Of a stretch of 64,000 nucleotides of DNA, positions 33,961 through 47,361 are shown piece by piece. The notes beneath the pieces are model-generated. The model saw only the letters and a program-made list of their open reading frames with translations. It was not told the DNA's origin and did not search any database. This DNA is from Diogma glabrata. Its lineage: Eukaryota; Arthropoda; Insecta; Diptera; Cylindrotomidae. Made by a program: the position numbers and the translations under genes. Where the stretch lies: assembly GCA_963693315.1 (NCBI GenBank), contig OY856187.1, positions 385,005,461 through 385,069,460 of the forward strand, written 5' to 3'. The first letter of the stretch is position 1. Each line of letters begins with the position of its first letter.

Positions 33961-36000
33961 GAGTATATGACACTTTTTAATATTTTTTATTAAAAACCTC
34001 CTAATTATTCTATCATTCAGAATGCATTTGAAAATTTTCGTTTTGTTAGGTTCGGAGCTAATGAAGGTAAGGAATACTGAAATGAGGCCCTTTCATATGA
34101 TACCCTACTTGAATCGATAAAATAATGTATTTTCTCAAAGGTCTCACATCGTACCCCTGTAAACACAACGAAAACCACTTTAGTTTTTTTTGTATCCGTC
34201 ATTTCATGTTGACAGATTAGTTTTATACGAACCTCAAATTTCAAGTTCATAGCATTTACAGTTTACAAGATAATCGATATAATGTGAAAAACTCGTTTTA
34301 CTCTCACCAATAAAAAACACTGCCGATACTCTACGGAATTTCCAAGATGTGGTCCACAAAGGCAATATTTTAAGCAAAGCAGTATCTGTTCTGTTTAGGT
34401 TTTCTGATAGACTACAATCTACTTTAACATTAAGGCTGAATTCTGTCATCACCTATAGAAACTTCTCAGACATAATAGAGATAATTGGCCACGACAGATT
34501 CTCACGACTTAGAAATATTGCTGTTTGATTGGTTAGGTGTCTTCTTGTTCCATTTTCTTAATTTTTTTTCGGACGTTGTTAAGTTTTCGTGGATATTGTT
34601 CTAGTTTTTCAATATACTAAGCGTTTCTTAATTTTAAATTACTTTTAATAAAATAGTTTGTGTGTTTTTCCAGCAATTAGAAAATAGGCTCACGGTTCGG
34701 TCAATGTTTAAAATTATAACTATCGATAAATGGAATGTTAAAAACCAATGATTCGATGTGGTATTTATTTTCTACTTCGTTTTTATTTGTTTCATTTGAT
34801 TTTTAAAATATTTTTTTTATATTTGATTCTATATTAAAATTAGCAAGTTGTTTATATATTGAAACCCGGAAGCTAAAAATATCTCTCTTTGAAATCAAAG
34901 ATACGATTTTACACTAGAAACAAACTTTTATTTTATACAACAACTACAGCAAATCATTTGTTCATCCAACATTCACAATATTTTATTAACAAATAAATTT
35001 AATAAAATTGACCATCAAACTATTTCAAATTTATAAATTTAAACTTTTCTCTTACATACAGGATAAGGTTGTGAACAAACTTCCTAAACATTTTCTCCAT
35101 ACTTAGCATACATAAAAAAAAGTATGAAGCACAACAGTAACCTCACCATAAAACCAGGAAATGTAATTTTCAAATCACATATCCTTTTTTTGTTCTATAG
35201 AAGATAATATATTATCCATTTCCATTCAACTACAACAAAAAAAGGAAAATGAATATTGAAAACTCAGAAGTAGTTAAAAGAAAATGACAAGAAATTTTTA
35301 TTTAGATTTAATGCATTTTATTTTTAATTCCAAAACGTTATACCATTGACACTTGTTAAGTTTTGTTTTTAATTCCTGGGAAATAAAAAAAAATTCAAAA
35401 ATATTTGGTTCTTCGTGCGATGATTGTGAGGAAAGGATAAAAAAAATCCTTGAGTAATTTAAGTTTCTTTTTGTGTAGTTAATAAAAAATTGAATATGCA
35501 AATTTATTTTTTGAATAGATATAAAGTATAAGCCCCTTTTATAGTAAACACACTTGTTTGTGTAAGGTAAGGGTGAGTTGAATACTAATTAGTTATTATA
35601 CTCGATCTATCTTATCTTACTTAAAAAACAGATTTAATGAAGACTTTGGTTGATGAATTTGTGTACTAAAAGCTCAAGCTGTACTAAAAGGTATATTCCC
35701 GAATCACTCATTTGCTCAAAAAATTTCTTCGTCTGGCAGAAGGTCTGGCTCAGCTACTTATCTAAAGAGTTCGTTTGTTTTACAGTTAACTTTGACGTCA
35801 CTGTGACTCAGTTTTTAAGAACAACCACTTTGAAAGTGGATATTATGTAGACAGCGCCAATCGTAGTCAATCCTAGATGTTAAACCGTGAGATGCAGTCA
35901 AGTCAGATATGTTAAGATGGATGAATAAAATGATAGTGATACCAGTTATCGTTTAAGTTAAATCCTACGTCTGTGATTACACAATTCTAACGTGTATTTT
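33961..36000. other. non-coding AT-rich stretch
   Basis: Nothing recognisable as gene or element end. The frames that are open are short and low in complexity. Confidence 0.45.
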
Positions 36001-36014
36001 CTTCTGGGTGTTTT

Positions 36015-36350
36015 TTGTATTTACTTCGGTCTGAAAGACCGAAGTATTACATTCATGAGCTAAAATTGAAATTCTTACTCTCACTTTTTTTGGCATTTCT
36101 CGACGTTTTAGGACCTACTGATTCTAAAAAAGCAAAAAAAAAATGTATGTCTGTCTGTCGGCCGGCCGGCCGTCCGTCATTACCTACGCTGCAGAGAAAA
36201 CCGCTGGAGGGATTTCCAAAATTTTTTTTCTAAAAATAGGTATACTCAAGAGACAGGTCCGAAAGGACGTTGTGTTTGAAAACTGTACCGGAAGTGTGTC
36301 AAAAATCGTCAAGTGTGTCAAAACAAGGAAATTTGCATATTTTTTGCTTA
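36015..36350 (+). repeat. dispersed-repeat-like segment with terminal hairpin
   Basis: Starts with a perfect hairpin TACTTCGGTCT-GAA-AGACCGAAGTA (36022-36046), followed by a TGTATGTCTGTCTG run and GGCCGGCCGGCCGTCCGTC, then a segment (CGCTGCAGAGAAAACCGCTG) of a kind often seen at the edges of insect dispersed repeats. No protein. Recognition is from general impression and was not checked against a repeat library. Confidence 0.45.
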
Positions 36351-37590
36351 AAAAGTAGGAACATTGAACTTCGAGAAATTCTGATAGTCGGGATTGGTAT
36401 GTGAGACCAAAATCTAGATTATTGCATTATAAGTTTGTCAAAAAAATGTTGTCAAGTGTGTCAAAAGAAAGATTTTTATTTATTTTTTTACCCAATTTTT
36501 CGGAAAAAAAAATTAAATTGAAATTTTGTTTGAAATAAAATTTTATTATTATTATTGAGAACAATGGCATCATAAGTTTGTCAAAAAAATGTTGTCAAGT
36601 TTGTCAAAAGAAAAATTTGTATTTATTTTTTTACCCAATTATTTGAAAAAAATAAAATAAATAATTTGTATGACGTGAAAGCATATTACTATTATAGAGA
36701 ATTATGGCACATTATACTTCTGTCAAAAAAATAATGTCAAGCGTGTCAAAAAATGATTTCATTGATTTTTTTAGCCAATTCTTGGGGAAAAAAATGTAGC
36801 TGTTTTTATGATGTAAATGTAATTGAAAATGAAATTGGACATGGAAATTTTTGAATTTGTTATAGTTTTTGAAATATTTTTGGAATTTTGAAAAAAGTAT
36901 GTATTTTTAATTTTGTAATAATTTTTGCAATAGTTTTAGAATTTTGGAAAAAGTTTTAATTTTTGATTTTGTAAGAATTATTGGAATATTTTTGGAATTT
37001 CGAAAAATTTTTAATTTTTGATTTTTTATAATTTTTGGAATTTTGAAAAAAGATTCAATTTTTGATTTTGTAAGAATTTTTGGAATATTGTTGGAATTTT
37101 GAAAAATTTTAAATTTTTGATTTTAATATAATTTTTGGAATTCTGAAAAAAGTTTCAATTTTTGATTTTGTAAGAATTTTTCGCATATTTTTAGAATTTT
37201 AAAAAATTTTAAATTTTTGATTTTATTATAATTTTGGAAAAAGTTTCAATTTTAGATATTGTTATAATTTTTGCAATATTTTAAGTTTTGGAAAAAGTTT
37301 GAATTTTTAAGAAATTATTAGAATATTATTAGAATTTAGAAAAAGTTTAAATATTTGATTTTATTCCAATTTTTGGAATATTTGGAATTTTGAAAAAAGT
37401 TTCAATTTTTGATTTTGTATAATTTTGCAATATTTTCAGAGTGTTTGAAAAAAGTTTAATACTAATATTTGATTTTGTAATAATTTTTGGAATATTTTTA
37501 GGATTTTGGAAAAAGTTTGATTTTATTTATTTTTTACTATTTTTTTGGAATTTGGAAAGAAATATGAATTTGTGATTTTGTAATATTTTC
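36290..37590. repeat. two successive degenerate tandem arrays (about 140-bp then about 70-bp period)
   Basis: First array (36290-36790): AAGTTTGTCAAAAAAATGTTGTCAAG recurs near 36431 and 36571 with a variant near 36717, spacing about 140-146 bp. Second (36820-37590): about ten imperfect repeats of a TTTTTGATTTTGTAAGAATTTTTGGAATAT-type unit every 60-75 bp (unit described, not quoted exactly). Non-coding. Confidence 0.75.
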
Positions 37591-37822
37591 TCGAAACACT
37601 AAATGGAGAGATTTTTGAGTAGTTTGCTGAGTGTAACTAAAAACCATGTTCGCATAAAAGTTTTTTGCCGAAAACTATATCAAAATCCTTAACCCAGACC
37701 AAAGTCTTGATATTTTTATATTAAAGTTGTGTAGTCACAGATGAAGAATTCAACCTTAGTAAATATGAGATGCTGTAATTTCAATATAGAATTACCATAT
37801 GACCATGAAAATTAAAATACTT

Positions 37823-38650
37823 TCATTGTCGCCTCTGTGGTTGAATGTGTAAAACAGGAATTGAACTATGGGGTCTCCGATGAGTATGAGTTAAATCCTG
37901 ACACGAAAGGCACAAACAACTTTCTGAAGGAGTTTTACTAAAAGGACTTTTGCACGGAGATAATAATCCTATGCGAACCTTGTCTGACATAACGAAAACG
38001 TATTCGCAGTTGTCTAATGTTTTAGGGTCAATTATATCATTTTGTTTTATAGTACGTGGTAGTGCTGGAATGAGGGTTTGCATAGTATTGCGCAGCAGTT
38101 TTATAACTATGTCTGTAGTTGACATTGGTGAATGAGAATTTTCGATGAAGATCTCACTGGGTAGCTTGATGCTTTATCCGTAAACCATTTTAGCTGGTGA
38201 GCACTTTAAATCTCCCTTCGCACTGTTGCCCGGATTCCAAGAAACACAATTGAGGTTTATGAACTCCAACTTATAGTGTTGCCTTGGGCCATTAGACTAG
38301 CTTTAAGCTCTCGATGGAAACGTTCCACCATTCCGTTTACTTGTGGATGGGGTGACGCTGTCAGTATCCAATGTGAGCTTAAAACTGTGTCAATTTGGAG
38401 ATGAATTTAGAATCGAATTGTGTTTCTGAGTGAGTCTCGACTTATGCTTTTTCAGACTATCTTCCGTTATACTGCATTTGCGACCGTGTTATTTGTACCG
38501 TTCATATGCTAAATATTGGTTCTAAATTGAGTAATAAAATCCAAGTGACGTGATTGTCGTGGATTCTGTTCAGTTTTAAACTGAATTGCCCAAATCAGAG
38601 GTTTGTGGTCGGTGAACATTGTAAATTCTCGATACTCGATTCTCTACTAA
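37823..38650 (-). pseudogene. Ty3/gypsy Pol fragment: RNase H end and integrase C-terminus
   Basis: Minus-strand reading from 38650: REFTMFTDHKPLIWAIQF and PRQSRHLDFITQF (RNase H), a jump, then integrase traces equivalent to HPQ-NG-VER-HRELK (about 38360-38310), a KCSPAKMVYG-like segment (about 38200), and the C-terminal block 38125-37823 with VFVMSDKVRIGLLSPCKSPF, matching 'VFVR-D-VR-L--PY-GPF'. The integrase core between is mostly missing. This is the downstream half of the element whose upstream half lies at 43160-44290; an insertion separates them inside the RNase H domain. Confidence 0.75.
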
Positions 38651-38654
38651 ATAG

Positions 38655-41600
38655 AAGAAGAAGAAGAAGAATTTATTTTAACAATAAATGTGCTGCCCAA
38701 TTGAATTAGGTTGCTTAAAAAGGTAATATTACTACTAACGAAATGTTGAATTTAGAATTTTAGTTTGAAATTGATTATAGATGTGGTTATGAATTATGTA
38801 AATTGTTGCGCTTAAAATTTCTTCTGTTATTGATTTTAATTTTGATTTGTTTAACGCAAAATGCTATTACCAAATGTCCCTCTGCTTCCAAACCATAATC
38901 CTCTAACTTTCCAGTCACTAAAGTTGTACATATTTTTGTATTTTTCTTTATAAAACGGGATGCATCCTTCATATATTGAACATTTTTCGTTAGAAATTTT
39001 TGTATCTTGTTCCGGATCGTTGATTTCGTAGCGGATAGTGGGGTCGATGATATACGCTTTCTTCAATTTGGTATCGAACGCCACGATGTCACTGAATTTC
39101 GACCGCCCTTCGGAGTCTATCGCATATACCTCTATGAAACGTATTAGTCCCTTTTCCTCAAACAATTTTGCAAGCTGATTTTTGGTCTTGTGATGCCGCG
39201 CGGTGATTAGTTGTGTATTTGACTGACAACTTCCGGTTACATGAGCAATAGATTCAATCTCTCTGTTGCATGTGCGACAGAGGGCGGAAGGAGAGACATT
39301 ACCAGGCGCACCATTCAGATTAGCGTAATTTGAATTGAGTTTGATGGCTGCAACCCATTCTAATGAAGATAATGTGTTCTTGTTGTAAATAAAATCGTTA
39401 CTTGGAATGTATGTTTGAAAATGTATAGCTCCTGATCCTTGGTATTTTAAATTGCACCAATTTTCAGTTTTCGTGGCGAATAAAATAAAATTGTCGTTGG
39501 TTCGTATCGGAATTCCAATAATTTCTTTAATTGTTCGTCGAATCATTATATCAAGTCCGTCCGTTACATATGATGGCATTTTATTTATTGAAGCTGTCTG
39601 CAAAGGATATATCAATGTCGGAAATATATATTGATTGACTATGTTCAATTTCTGGTCTGGTTTGAGTAATGGTGATGTTGATAGTTTATTCAAATTTAGG
39701 TTTAGTTTCTCGATTGTGGAATTATCGAAAATTAATTCAGAAGAAAAAGAGCAACCGAGGTATTTAATTTTTTCATCAGCTTTGATACTCATGATTTCAT
39801 TACCGTCTGATAGTATAATTTTGTCTTCAACGATTCTACCTTTTACGATGACGATTGTTTGGTTTTTTTTGGATTGATCTCAAGACCAATATTTCGGAAA
39901 AGGTCTTGCACCAAATCAATGGAACGTGTAGCACCTTCTTTAGAATTTGTAGAAACTGCCTGGTCGTCTGCAAAACCGGTCAAACAAAGTGCATCATATT
40001 CATTTGATAGTTGGTATCCGTTCGCATTGGAAAATTGTGGATCGCAAATTTCTTTGTAAATAAAATCAATTGCAATGTTAAACAGGATGGGTGACAGAGG
40101 ACCACCTTGTGGGACACCGCATTGTACGTTTATAGGTTTTCATTTTCCTTCGTTTGTTTGTATTGACACTTCATTTTTCGTAAGAAGATTCATAGTTAGG
40201 TCATGTAAATTTGATGGAATACCTTGAGCTTTAAGTGCTTCTGAGATGACCTACTCGGTCGAATGCTTTCGAAACATCGAGGAATATTATAACACAATCT
40301 TGGTTGAGTCGTTTTGCTTTATGTAGACATGCGTTTATCAATTTTGCATTTATATGACATCCAGGCATATCAGCTACAAATCCTCTTTGATTGTAGTTGC
40401 TTTGGATCTGACGTCGTAGTTTTTCGTCTAGTAATTTTTCTATGATTCTTCTTACGACGGAATATATAGTGATTAACCTCCAACTAGTGACTTTGTTCAC
40501 ATCGTCGCCTTTGTCGATTAATATAAGTTTACCTTCACGGAAACGTTTTGGGACAAATGAAGATGACAGCATAGAATTTGTAATACATGAGATAGATTTC
40601 GATATATTCATTTGTTTTAATGGCTTCATAAGTATACGGTCTGATCCTGGAGATGTGTCCATTGATATCCTTTTCAATTGTTTTCTCACGTCCTCCTCAG
40701 TGACAATGATATTTTCTTTATAACCATTTGACTGATACGATTTCAAAATTCTTCCCAAATCTTTTTAAAATGTGTTTCGAGTATATCCATTTTTATTTTG
40801 CATTGGTTGGACGTACCATCGCTCAAAACTTCACGTACCGCTTTCTTACGTTGCTTATAGTACCAGTGCTGTGTTAAATCATATTTATACTGATCTCGTC
40901 GTCGTTGTTTTGATTTAGTATCGCTTCGTTGTGGATTAGATGAACGCGATTGTTGTGTTGCTGTAGGTGTCCTTTTTTTCTGTTGCCTCAGTCGGTAAAA
41001 TTTAATGGCTGGATGTTTCGGTCCTGGCAATTTTTCATTTGCTTCGAATAAAAATTTTAAATATGAATCGATGTCACTATCAAATTTAGTTTCATCTAAG
41101 TTGCCTTCATTTTCATGAGCTTCGAATATTTTTTCCCATTTCTTGCATTCTGGTTCCAATATTATCAACGTTTATAGTATTTGCCGACTTCCGTGTTGGT
41201 CGTGAAGTGATTTTATCTGCTCTACTATCATTAGCTTCACGTGCATGCCGATTTCGATGTATTTTCATGCCCTTAAGAGCTGCAAACTCTTGTTTGCAGA
41301 CATCACATGCGAATGATTTTTCTTCTAATTGTTTTTCAACGGTTGATTGCATGTTGGTGATCACTTTCGATATTGATATTATTGATTTTCTCGCTTGTTT
41401 TTTATTTATATTCCGTACGTAATCGCCCGTACGTATTGATGTTACAGTTTTTTGATGTGTTTGAGTTTTAGGAATTAAACGTCGAAAATGTCCGCTGTCT
41501 ATCGGTCCATCGAAAAGCAAGAATGCCTTCGTTTTCTGTTTATCTATTTCTACATTTCCTGTCAAACCAAAATCATAACAGATAAACTTATTTTGGTCGT

Positions 41601-41843
41601 CTATGTCTCGTTGTACAATTTGTCCAGTAAAATTGTAAATTTCAGCGATCATAATTCGATCGAAAAGGTTCCGTAAATTCCATCTTGTAACATATATTCG
41701 ACGTATGTATTTTTGATCGTATTATTCATATTTTCATTTTCACCATATTTAGATAGAGATTCTATTTTATTTTGCAGATTGAATAAAATATTGTCCTTGA
41801 ATCTGTGGCGAACATCTAAATTAAAATTTTCAAAATTTTTCAC
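38655..41843 (-). pseudogene. R2-like LINE with restriction-like endonuclease, broken
   Basis: Single-ORF LINE of the R2 group. In order on the minus strand: N-terminal region with a C2H2 zinc finger FACDVCKQEFAALKGMKIHR (about 41330-41260); RT with SPGSDRI, SWRLITIYSVVRRIIEKLL, NQRGFV and FLDVSKAFDRVGH (40758-40231); QCGVPQGGPLSPILFN and GFADDQAVS (about 40130-39960); thumb; then a CCHC cluster CRTCNREIESIAHVTGSC (about 39280-39230) and the restriction-like endonuclease with FSDIVAFD and AYIIDPTIRYE, ending at 38851. At least four frame changes. A (GAA)n tract at 38657-38676 forms the 3' tail. No 28S rDNA flanks it: the site is the RNase H region of a gypsy element. Confidence 0.85.
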
Positions 41844-42571
41844 TTTCCGTGAAGATTTCCAATCTTAATCGGTTGAGCTCGTCTACGGTACTAGCATACG
41901 TCTTCCAGGAGAATTTTTTAGCTAAAACTCTAACTTCACTCTACAATCTGATTTCGTTTCACAATTGAAACAACAGTTTACACACCTTCGTCCATCCACT
42001 GCGTCAAGACACACTTCTCCTAATGTTTTCGTCTCCAAAAATCTCCAGTCTTGTTCGCATGTCTTCTTACGTACGGACTTAGTACGTAAAGCATTACAGC
42101 CTCCATACGAAGGTCCATTTAAATTCATTAGCCGCAATGATAAAAATTTCGTTATTGACCGAAATGAAATGTCAACATATTCGAGCTTCCATTGACAGAT
42201 TAAAACCTTGCTTTAGGGAACAATCTGAAGATGACTCATCTCAAAACTCACCTACTTCGAGGACTAATCTCAGTCGCGCAGACGAAACTTCGTCTTCTAC
42301 AGATAATGCCCATTCTACTTCTTCGGACACATTCCTGTCTTCTCCTTCTACCTCCGCAGAAACAAGGAAAAGCGAAACAAGGCAAAGCGAAACCAGGCAA
42401 CTGTATCACCTAAAAGGGCTAGATTTAATCTCATTCCTCAAACACAGATATTCCATCCTGCATCCACAATTACGCGAGCAGGTAGAACCCCTCGTACCCC
42501 TGGTCGTTTCCTTCGTTCTGTAGCACAATAATTTCTAAATCGTCCCATCTTCGATGGCACTAGGGGGGGAG
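41804..42571 (+). pseudogene. second gypsy element: integrase C-terminus and polypurine tract
   Basis: Plus strand. 41804-41838 is a 35-bp copy of the start of this element's LTR. Then follows integrase sequence: ELVYGTSIRLPGEFF (one TAA after it), FTHLRPSTASRHTSPNVFV, VFLRTDLVRKALQPPYEGPF (GPY/F module) and an S/T-rich tail to about 42530 in shifted frames. A polypurine tract AGGGGGGGAG (42562-42571) precedes the LTR. The LTR start joined directly to late integrase sequence means most of the element was deleted. Confidence 0.75.
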
Positions 42572-42897
42572 TGTTGTGGCGAACATCTAAATTAAAATTT
42601 TCAAAATTTCAAATTAGTATGCGATGTTTTTGTTTAGTTTTAGATTTAAAAATAAACAAAATAATTTCAATTATAGTTTTTTTCCTTAACATAATAAAGT
42701 TCTCGTTTTCCGTTTTTATTAAAGAAAGTTTTTATTGATTTCGCTTACAATCAGAAGTTCCGTATTTATTTTGATCGCGGAAAATATATAAAAAATTAGT
42801 TTTAGAGTTCTTGTTTTTCGATTTGGAAAATATTTCGGCTGCATTTTCTTTTATGTCAAATAGTAGACAAATATTTTCCGTGTTTTTTTCGTATCCA
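42572..42897 (+). repeat. 3' LTR of the second gypsy element (end not defined)
   Basis: Begins TGTTGTGGCGAACATC directly after the polypurine tract; the first 37 bases recur at 41802-41838 apart from the first two. The right end is not certain because no second full LTR is in the window; it may stop near the palindrome at 42898. Confidence 0.6.
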
Positions 42898-43005
42898 GCA
42901 GCCAAATTCTGTAATTGTGAAGCGGTGAAGTGATAAAAATTTCTTCGTTTCTTTTCATTAAAAAACTTATCACTTCACCGCTTCACAATTACAGAATTTG
43001 GCTGC
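42898..43005. repeat. perfect palindrome with 39-bp arms
   Basis: 42898-42936 and 42967-43005 are exactly complementary (starts GCAGCCAAATTCTGTAATTG), loop 30 bp. The location next to an LTR end suggests an inverted duplication made during a rearrangement or an abortive integration. Confidence 0.9.
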
Positions 43006-43159
43006 AGGAATACGTATTTCTAGTTTATTTTCCATTGTCTATAATCAATGTAACGCTTGTTTCATTCATTGTGTTTTCAAGGATTTTAATTGGAGAAAAT
43101 TGGTTTTTAATTTATTTATTTTCAAGAGCAAAAATTTTTCATGTGTAACTCAAACGCCT

Positions 43160-44290
43160 ACTTAATCGAAAAAAAAAATAAGAAGAATAAGATTTATAGC
43201 TAGATAAATTGCGAGTAACTTCCGATCAAAAGAGTAGTATTTAATTTCAGCGTCAGAGAGTTTCTTTGAGAAAAATGCCAGCGGCTTCTTACAGTTATTG
43301 TTATTTTGTTGTAATACTGCTCGGACTGCAAAACTGAATGCATCCGTTGAGATTTTAATCATTTAAGGGATGCACTAACAACGTTAACTTGCCCAATTCC
43401 GTTTTTAACTCATTGAATGTGAGTTAGCATTTGTCAGCCCAACTGATTTTCTGGATTTCCTGGGCTTTTTGAGTAAATCGGCTAAGTGATTATGAATTGG
43501 TGCAAGTGTTTCAGGAAAATGCGATATAAATTGGTGACCAATTACCGAATGCGTTTTATGTTTGTTGGCGCTGCAAAATTCGTAATGAAATTAAGTTTTT
43601 CATTTGAAGGCAGAAACCCTTTAGGGTTATTACTCAGTCACATTATCTTGTGACTGAAGAAGTTTAGAGTGCTAGCCCCGAAAACGCATTTCGAACACTT
43701 TATGTGAATGAAGCGACTAATATATCATATGTGTAGACAAACAAACAGTCACATCTTCGTTCACTACTGAAGAGAGGTGATATGCTCTGACAAGAGCAAT
43801 TTTGGAAACAATTTGGCATCCAACGATACGGTAACCTGCGATAACCCCACATGGCTTCCTATCTTGGTCTCGTTTATTTACCATGTAAAGAGGATATGAG
43901 ACTCAAGAAGACGATGGTCAACATATTCCAAATTCGACCATAGGCTAAAAATCTGTGAATGCAGCTTTTTGTCGTATTGGATCTAGTCTTCGTGGTCAAG
44001 ATACTGGCTAGTGGCCTGTGGTGACGATGTTGTGTCCCCACATTGAGTCAGACTGGTAGATTATAGTTCGGTTCTTTTCTTCTGTAAGGGCGATATTCTG
44101 TATTAGCAGCAGACCGTAATCTTTGTCGGGATTTACTATAACACAGATAATTAATCTCTACAGAATATAAATGATCGAGAATTTCTCGAATCTCCTTCAG
44201 CTCATTCAAACGTCTGAGCAAACAGTAAGACGAACAATGGAACAGCCTAAAATTTGTAACACACAGAATTGCACGTCGCTTCAAGTTTGG
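43160..44290 (-). pseudogene. Ty3/gypsy Pol fragment: reverse transcriptase to RNase H, heavily decayed
   Basis: Minus-strand reading gives traces of the RT start (a SPLHMVNKRDQDRKPCG-like segment about 43880-43830), KIALVRAYHLSSV (motif A region), PIHNHLADLLKK (connection) and finally a clean RNase H start KISTDAFSFAVRAVLQQ then LAFFSKKLSDAEIKYYSFDR (43362-43162). The frame ends at 43190, in the middle of RNase H; the remainder is at 38650-37823. Many stops upstream. Confidence 0.65.
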
Positions 44291-47200
44291 TCTTGGTTAG
44301 GTACGCATGTAGTTCAGCGATCAAAATTTCTATGTTACCGGATTTAGTTTCGTCGTAAGGATGGATTACGTCATTGAAAAAATCGTTTAACAAATTTTTC
44401 TGGATTCAGCAACGTGACCATGGAATTGGGTTACACGGTGTAAGTGAGAAACAAATAATTTAATTTTGTTGACCATTTGAAGCCAAAAATAAAATTGAAG
44501 CCGTAGATACAATATTTTCGCAACTCCACTGTATGCAGAGGTATAGGAGAATCATGAAATTAGGCAACTGACTTGTCATGTAACTCTTCCGGAATCCACA
44601 ATTTCCCTTTTTCACTTTCCGAAGTAACATCACTGTCGGAGAATTTTATTTTTTTTAGCCACAAGTCCATTGAACGTACTTCAATGAGGTAGGAAACCCT
44701 TTCAATTACGTTGAGTTGAGTACATCTTCTGGGACAAATGTGATATAGGATGCTCAACTCTCTCTTTGTTCAACTACACAATCCACACCATCAATAATTG
44801 CGTCGCATTGTAGAACTGTATTCTTGAAGTAATTTGAAATCACCAGAGTTGGGGTTAAGTTACAAACCAAATCAGTTTAGAAGTTCACACAAGCAGGTTC
44901 ACACATAAGGTTTAAGCTCAAAGACACAAGAAATTGTAAATTCACACTAACTTACTAACTCAGAAATAAACCAACGGTAACAACAAGTTATGTCAAGGAG
45001 TTTTCTCATCTGTTTCACTGTGGTTAGTAAATTGCTGAAGGCTAAGGAAATTATTTTTCTTTCACATTGATGGTCCTGTTTGCCAGTCCTAGACACCTAT
45101 GACTTCTTTCAGTACACTTATATGAAAAAGAAAGATGTCAGTAACTTTCATAAGGCCATAGAGATACACTATGATACAGGAGCGTAATTGGAGGTAGGTG
45201 GATCACCTGATCCGTCGACATGGTGATTGTCTGCAGGGCGTTATTCAGTCTGAAGGGCTAACTTAAGATTTTACTTTTACTCCAACTGATCCAACTGATG
45301 AAATTGGCTTGAATTAGACGACATAGAATACCGTTGATTTAGGAAAATGGAAAAGCATGTTTTTTGGTAACAGTATAGAACTAATGGCAGTCCAAACACA
45401 GACGAACCTGGCGAGGTTTGTGTATCAAGATCATTGGTGAATTCCAAGGCACATTTTTGATGATACCAAAAACCAGCAAACCATCCAACTTATAGCCTAT
45501 CATTTTATCTATTGCTGGTGATATAGGGTAGTCTCTATATTTTATGGGAATCGTGTTGACAACATAAATTTTGTACTATTATAAACCTATTCTAGCATAT
45601 TACGGAATAATTTGTATGGTATCGTGCAGCTGTTTACTTTCCCCCACGCATTAAAATTTAATAAATTTTTGGCTTTAAAAGAAAGTTGGTCTCAATCTCA
45701 ACCATTTTGTTGCCTATTTGAAAAAAAAGAAGTCAGTTGATTGATTAACTGTATGTTGAAGATATACAGCTGTTACCAATCAACACTATCAAGTGATATT
45801 TAACAAGACCAAATGACTGATATTGGATATGTTAATACAATTTTATTAATCCACATCGAGTAAAATATTGAAAATAGTTCGGTCCATCGTATCGTGTTAA
45901 TCACAATATTTGAACAAATTCCAAATGGAACACTGCTAAACAAGAGTAACATCATTAGCAAAAGCTTGCACATGAAAAAATTTCCATAGTTCTTCTCTAT
46001 CATAACTTAAGTTATTAGCATATTCATTAAACTGTGAACTTAACCATTGTAAACTTAACAAATAAAAATTATTTCTAGAGCTGTGTTCTGAAGGATTTCA
46101 ACTTTACTAAAAATTCAAACTTTACAGAATATAAATTCATTCCCAATTGAGTCGAATTAAAACCAAATAAACAAAGTTTTTCACCAAACATTGTTCAGAG
46201 CAAAGAATTATAACATAGAAAAATATAAATTATTTTCAATTAAATCAAGAACAAAAAATTTTATTTTTATTAGAATTCGTTTAACAACTCTATGCTTAAA
46301 ATTCATAATTTTTCAGAACTGATAAAAAATCTTAAAACTTTAGAATCTACCCTCGTATACAACCATACTAGTTTGTAAAATTTCTAAATAATATTCTATG
46401 AAACCTCACTTGGAATAGAAAATCTCGTACGAATTATTTCTTGCTTTTAATTTAAATAAACTGAAATTCTCAATTGAGCAGTTTTTTATTTAACTTAAAT
46501 CATTTATATTTATATTTAAGAAAATTCATTTTCAAGAAACATAAAATGATATTTGTCGTCATTAAAGTTAATTTAACACTTTGGAGAATACAATTTATAC
46601 AGACATTTTTGAGTTTAATTATAATTGGAAATTTGATTTGATATTTTGGATTTTTTATTCAGCCGGGATATTGGTTGAGACAGTTTATTTCAAATGTAAG
46701 CTTATCACAAAATTCACTTGTCAATCTTTCAAAAGTCAATTATTTATTCATATAACCATTCACGTTTGACTTAAACCTAGATTAAAAAATTTTATAATTA
46801 TAAAACAAACCAAACCTATAACCGAGTTGTAAACATCAAACACATTCTTCCTCTTCAACGAATAATTAACTCGCATAAAGTTATATTAAAAATTCCAACA
46901 CATTTTTTTTTTCTATAACAAACCTCCTCGTACATTTCCATTTTCATCGTAAAGTCTAATTTCAACTAAAATTATTAATCCATTTTTGTCAATAAATTCA
47001 TGAAAATAAGATTTTCCTTTTTATGTTTTTCTATTTTGTTTTCATTTTCTTTAAAATTTTTCATTTTTGTATTTTTCGTTTATTCCCAAGAATTTTTCTT
47101 TGCCTTTTTTTGTGCATATATACATATAAAATTGGGGTTCTAGAAAAATTTTATATGAATGAATCATTTTTCACAAGGGTATATAACGAAACCACAATTT

Positions 47201-47360
47201 TGTGTATAATAAAATGGGTACAGTGGAATAAATAGATGTATTTAAAGGAAATTAACCCATTGTAGCAAAATTACTTAATAATCGAATGAATAAGAATAAG
47301 GATAAATAAACTTATTTGTTTTATCCTGAATATCATATGTTAATATTTAGAACCTATCCA
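44291..47360. other. non-coding stretch
   Basis: Probably includes the gag/leader/LTR side of the minus-strand gypsy element, but no gag or LTR could be recognised. Nothing else supportable. Confidence 0.4.
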
Positions 47361-47361
47361 G

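Noticed and set aside
35650..35850. Plus-strand 66-codon frame with Cys/Ser-rich start
   Set aside because: No motif and no context; length is expected by chance.
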